A model generated the notes under the pieces. The model was not told where the DNA came from. It worked only from the letters and a program-made list of their open reading frames with translations, and did no database searches. A stretch of DNA of 64,000 bases from Lonsdalea britannica (lineage in GTDB: Bacteria; Pseudomonadota; Gammaproteobacteria; Enterobacterales; Enterobacteriaceae): the NCBI RefSeq assembly GCF_002111595.1, contig NZ_LUTN01000012.1, positions 1-64,000 of the forward strand, in the 5' to 3' direction. Positions 61,798 to 64,000 of this stretch are shown in pieces. Position numbers and translations under genes: made by a program. Within the stretch, counting starts at the first letter, position 1, and every line of letters starts with the position of its first letter.

Positions 61798-62052
61798 TTA
61801 CCATCCCTGTCTAATTTCAGCCGTTAAATAGCTCTTCACAAATAGTTTACGTCGCAGGCGACCTATTAGATTCACGATGGCGAAAGTATCATCTTTTATT
61901 GTGAGCACTTGACTGAGATTGCCTGTAAATAAGTTAACTCAGTTTCATTCAATGACAATTTCAGTCAAATCCACTTAAAAATGACAGCGTAGTCTTCAGC
62001 CTAAATAGCAATATAAAAATGACAGGGTGAATTCATTCATCAGGGAGAGGCA
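61798..62052. promoter_or_regulatory. Divergent control region of the two biosynthetic operons
   Basis: The AT-rich 255 bases hold the promoters of both operons. TTGACTGA (61909-61916) and TCAGTCAA (61961-61968) are perfect inverted copies whose starts are 52 bases apart, about five helical turns. A third related ACTCAGT lies between them. No GG-N10-GC sigma-54 element was found on either strand. A looped or paired operator is possible. Confidence 0.45.
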
Positions 62053-62352
62053 ATGGCTGACATTATTAATGATTTAATAACAATCATTACCAGCGAACTT
62101 GAGAGTCTTGGTCTGGATGAGCACCGAATCAACCTGGTGCTATCCGGCCGAGAATTATATGGTTTTTCCGGCGTTCTCGACTCCGTGAAATTAGTCGAGC
62201 TGATTGCAGGACTGAATGATCGCATTGAGAAAATCACTGGAAAGAATATTGATCTTTTCGAACGAATGGATAATGAGTTTTTTGGTAATTTTTTAAACAT
62301 TAATGCATTGAGCCATTACCTGGCAGAGAGCATTCAGCATGCACCACTGTAA
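62053..62352 (+). CDS. Acyl carrier protein (second)
   Basis: The 99-residue protein has the carrier motif GVLDSVKLVELI with the probable phosphopantetheine Ser S44. Its N-terminal helix is long (ADIINDLITIITSELESLGL), and a C-terminal helix pair follows NEFFGNFLNINALSHYL. It is unlike the first ACP here and may carry an amino-acyl rather than a fatty-acyl group, given the decarboxylase that overlaps its end. GGGAGAGG lies just before the start. Confidence 0.8.
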   Translation: MADIINDLITIITSELESLGLDEHRINLVLSGRELYGFSGVLDSVKLVELIAGLNDRIEKITGKNIDLFERMDNEFFGNFLNINALSHYLAESIQHAPL

Positions 62353-63667
62353 ATACGACAGCAGATACATAACAAAAAATAATATTGAAGGGGTCGAGTA
62401 TAATAAGCTCGCCGAAGCCATTGGTACGCCCTGTTATATTTATAGCGCTAATCAAATAAAGGACGACCTGCGACAACTCAAAGCCGCTTTGCCGCCCGAA
62501 CTGCATTTTTTCTATTCGCTCAAAGCGAACCCGAACCTGTCATTGGTCAGCCTGATCCGTCAACAGCAGGTGGGCTGTGAAGTGTGTTCGCTGCCGGAGC
62601 TGGAAACGGCGTTGATGGCGGGCGTCCAGTCCGACGACATCATCTTCGTGGGGCCGGCGAAGTCTGATGCGGAACTCCAACGGAGCGTCGAGCTGGGGAT
62701 CCACGCGGTGGTGGTGGAATCCCGGGATGAGCTGGACAGGCTTAATCAGATTGCCGCGCAACAGAATAAACGGCAGCGATTTGCCCTACGCATCAACCCG
62801 GACTTCGCGCCCGCCAAAGCGCGCCTGGTCATGAGCGGCAAACCCCGGCAGTTTGGGATGGACGAATCACAGGCGCTGAGCCTGATGGCGCAACGACACG
62901 CTTACTCACACTTGCAGCTGTGCGGCATTCATATTTATCTGGGTACGCGGATTCTGGATGCGGAAGCCGTTGCCCACAACACCCTCAACATCCTGCGCAC
63001 CGCCGAAAAATGTCAGCAAGCGACCGGCGTTGCGCTGGAGTTTGTCGATATCGGCGGCGGGCTGGGGATCGCCTACCACGAGAAAGAGACGCCGCTGGAC
63101 CTCGCCTTGCTGGGGAGATTGTTGCAGGCGCCCATCAGCCAGTTTCAGCAACGTCACCCGCACGTTCGACTGGTGATGGAGTTAGGTCGATTCATCGTCG
63201 CTCGCAGCGGCGTGTTTGTGACGCGCGTCCGCGACGTGAAGTCGTCGCGGGATAAGCGTTTTGCCATCTGTGACGGCGGCTCCAACTGTCACGGCGCCGC
63301 CGCCGGTTTGGGCGCGGTGATCCGAAAAAACTTCCCCGTGGAGCGGCTCGGGGTAGCGCCGCCGGGCGCCCCGCTACAGCGTTACGATCTGACCGGCCCG
63401 CTGTGTACGCCGACCGATATCATCGGCGAAAATGTCTTGTTGCCCACGCTTGAGGCCGGGGATCTTATCGGCCTGTTCAACTCGGGCGCTTACGGCCCCA
63501 CTGCCTCTCCCGTCTATTTTCTGAGTTTCGGCTACCCCGCCGAGGCGTTGGTCGATGGCGATCGCGTCGTCCTGATCCGGCGACCTGACGATATGGCCCA
63601 TCTGCTGCGTCAGCAGCAGGCCGAGCCCATCGTATTGTCCCCGCCGCTTATCAAACAGCGAGCGTAA
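62339..63667 (+). CDS. Fold-III PLP decarboxylase (LysA/ODC-like)
   Basis: The 442-residue protein has the PLP lysine K62 in YSLKANPN, the glycine loop VDIGGGLGIAYHE, VMELGRFIVARSG, and the second-subunit Cys loop GPLCTPTDIIGE. Family members decarboxylate diaminopimelate, ornithine, lysine or carrier-bound amino acids. The start overlaps the second ACP by 14 bases, so the pair is translationally coupled. Decarboxylation of an ACP-tethered acyl-amino acid is an attractive inference. The longer N-terminus is not typical of LysA, and lysA itself is normally elsewhere. Confidence 0.85.
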   Translation: MHHCKYDSRYITKNNIEGVEYNKLAEAIGTPCYIYSANQIKDDLRQLKAALPPELHFFYSLKANPNLSLVSLIRQQQVGCEVCSLPELETALMAGVQSDDIIFVGPAKSDAELQRSVELGIHAVVVESRDELDRLNQIAAQQNKRQRFALRINPDFAPAKARLVMSGKPRQFGMDESQALSLMAQRHAYSHLQLCGIHIYLGTRILDAEAVAHNTLNILRTAEKCQQATGVALEFVDIGGGLGIAYHEKETPLDLALLGRLLQAPISQFQQRHPHVRLVMELGRFIVARSGVFVTRVRDVKSSRDKRFAICDGGSNCHGAAAGLGAVIRKNFPVERLGVAPPGAPLQRYDLTGPLCTPTDIIGENVLLPTLEAGDLIGLFNSGAYGPTASPVYFLSFGYPAEALVDGDRVVLIRRPDDMAHLLRQQQAEPIVLSPPLIKQRA

Positions 63668-63669
63668 TC

Positions 63670-64000
63670 ATGCCGTTGTATTTCGATATCGCGGGCCTGC
63701 AATGCTTTCAGGCAGATAGCGTTCACCTCTGGCGCGATGCCGTCGCTGACGCGCCTGAGATCGTGACCGACTGGTTGAAGGGCTTCTACGCCTCCAACGG
63801 GAAAGCGCACGGCGCCATGACGGAAGTCCAGAGCTGGCTGGCGTCTCCGGAGCGCGTCAGCTTTCAGCAAATCGCCTCGCACCTGATGGATCAGCTGGCG
63901 CCCTACCACGATCTACAAACGGTTGATGTGGTCGTCGTCGCCCACTGGACCCCTGACTGTGTGATGGGCGGTTCGGTCACCAATTACATTCTGCACCGCA
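63670..64000 (+). CDS. Thiolase-fold (KAS III-like) protein, truncated by window end
   Basis: About 110 residues are visible from ATG 63670, two bases after the decarboxylase stop. VDVVVVAHWTPDCVMGGSVTNYILHR resembles the segment of beta-ketoacyl synthases just before the active-site Cys region. It begins MPLYFDIAGLQCF. The frame is open at 64000, so the catalytic residues lie beyond the window. It would be the second thiolase-fold enzyme of the cluster. Confidence 0.65.
   Translation, partial: MPLYFDIAGLQCFQADSVHLWRDAVADAPEIVTDWLKGFYASNGKAHGAMTEVQSWLASPERVSFQQIASHLMDQLAPYHDLQTVDVVVVAHWTPDCVMGGSVTNYILHR

Noticed and set aside
61798-62052. Sigma-54 promoter for the biosynthetic operons
   Set aside because: No GG-N10-GC spacing was found on either strand.

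Overview
The window is chromosomal DNA of an enterobacterium, most likely a plant-associated Pectobacteriaceae member (Brenneria, Lonsdalea or Dickeya-like). The basis is the E. coli-like order hrpB-thpR-sfsA-dksA-gluQ-pcnB-folK-panBCD-yadE-yadH-yadG-can-hpt, near-identical core proteins (ErpA, DksA, Can, SpeD, HemL), and a secondary-metabolite-type cluster next to nrdHIEF. The genus is inference. No rRNA, tRNA or CRISPR array was seen.

Layout. 1-1136: no convincing gene, one strong hairpin. 1137-7329: left-end module of a BcepMu-type transposable prophage (repressor, gp16-like protein, IclR-type protein, DUF3102-type protein, MuA-like transposase, MuB-like ATPase, Mor-like activator), with no lysis, head or tail genes. 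7330-8740: non-coding, partly AT-rich. 8791-12581 (minus): sulfate importer sbp-cysT-cysW-cysA. 12909-18960: degP (with a sigma-E promoter), dgt, mtnN, erpA, hemL. 18999-22709 (minus): fhuC-fhuD-fhuB without fhuA. 23244-30231: mrcB, hrpB, thpR, sfsA, dksA. 30309-35352: gluQ, pcnB (apparent AUC start), folK, panB, panC, panD. 35403-39787: yadE, yadH, yadG, can, hpt. 40122-43547: two His-rich exported proteins and an odd ABC ATPase/permease pair. 43791-49900: yacC, speE-speD, then nrdHIEF behind two NrdR-type boxes.

50350-64000 is the most unusual part. A plus-strand operon encodes a HlyD-like adaptor, a MacB-type ATPase, an FtsX-type permease, an NtrC-family response regulator and an NtrY-like histidine kinase. 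It is preceded by a near-perfect sigma-54 -24/-12 element. It converges on a minus-strand operon (KAS III-like enzyme, acyl carrier protein, acyl-CoA-dehydrogenase-like protein, MATE exporter, alpha/beta hydrolase). Divergent from that runs a second acyl carrier protein, a fold-III PLP decarboxylase and a thiolase-fold protein cut by the window end. I infer a carrier-protein-based small-molecule synthesis, export and sensing locus. From memory its content resembles the Dickeya Vfm quorum-sensing locus; this was not verified.

Between 3.1 and 43.4 kb, about a dozen single-base indels, nearly all losses of one base and often in short homopolymers, break otherwise perfect core genes (cysA, cysW twice, sbp, fhuC, hrpB, gluQ, pcnB, an ABC permease and others). 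This looks more like consensus error than gene decay, so the 'pseudogene' entries should be read with that in mind.
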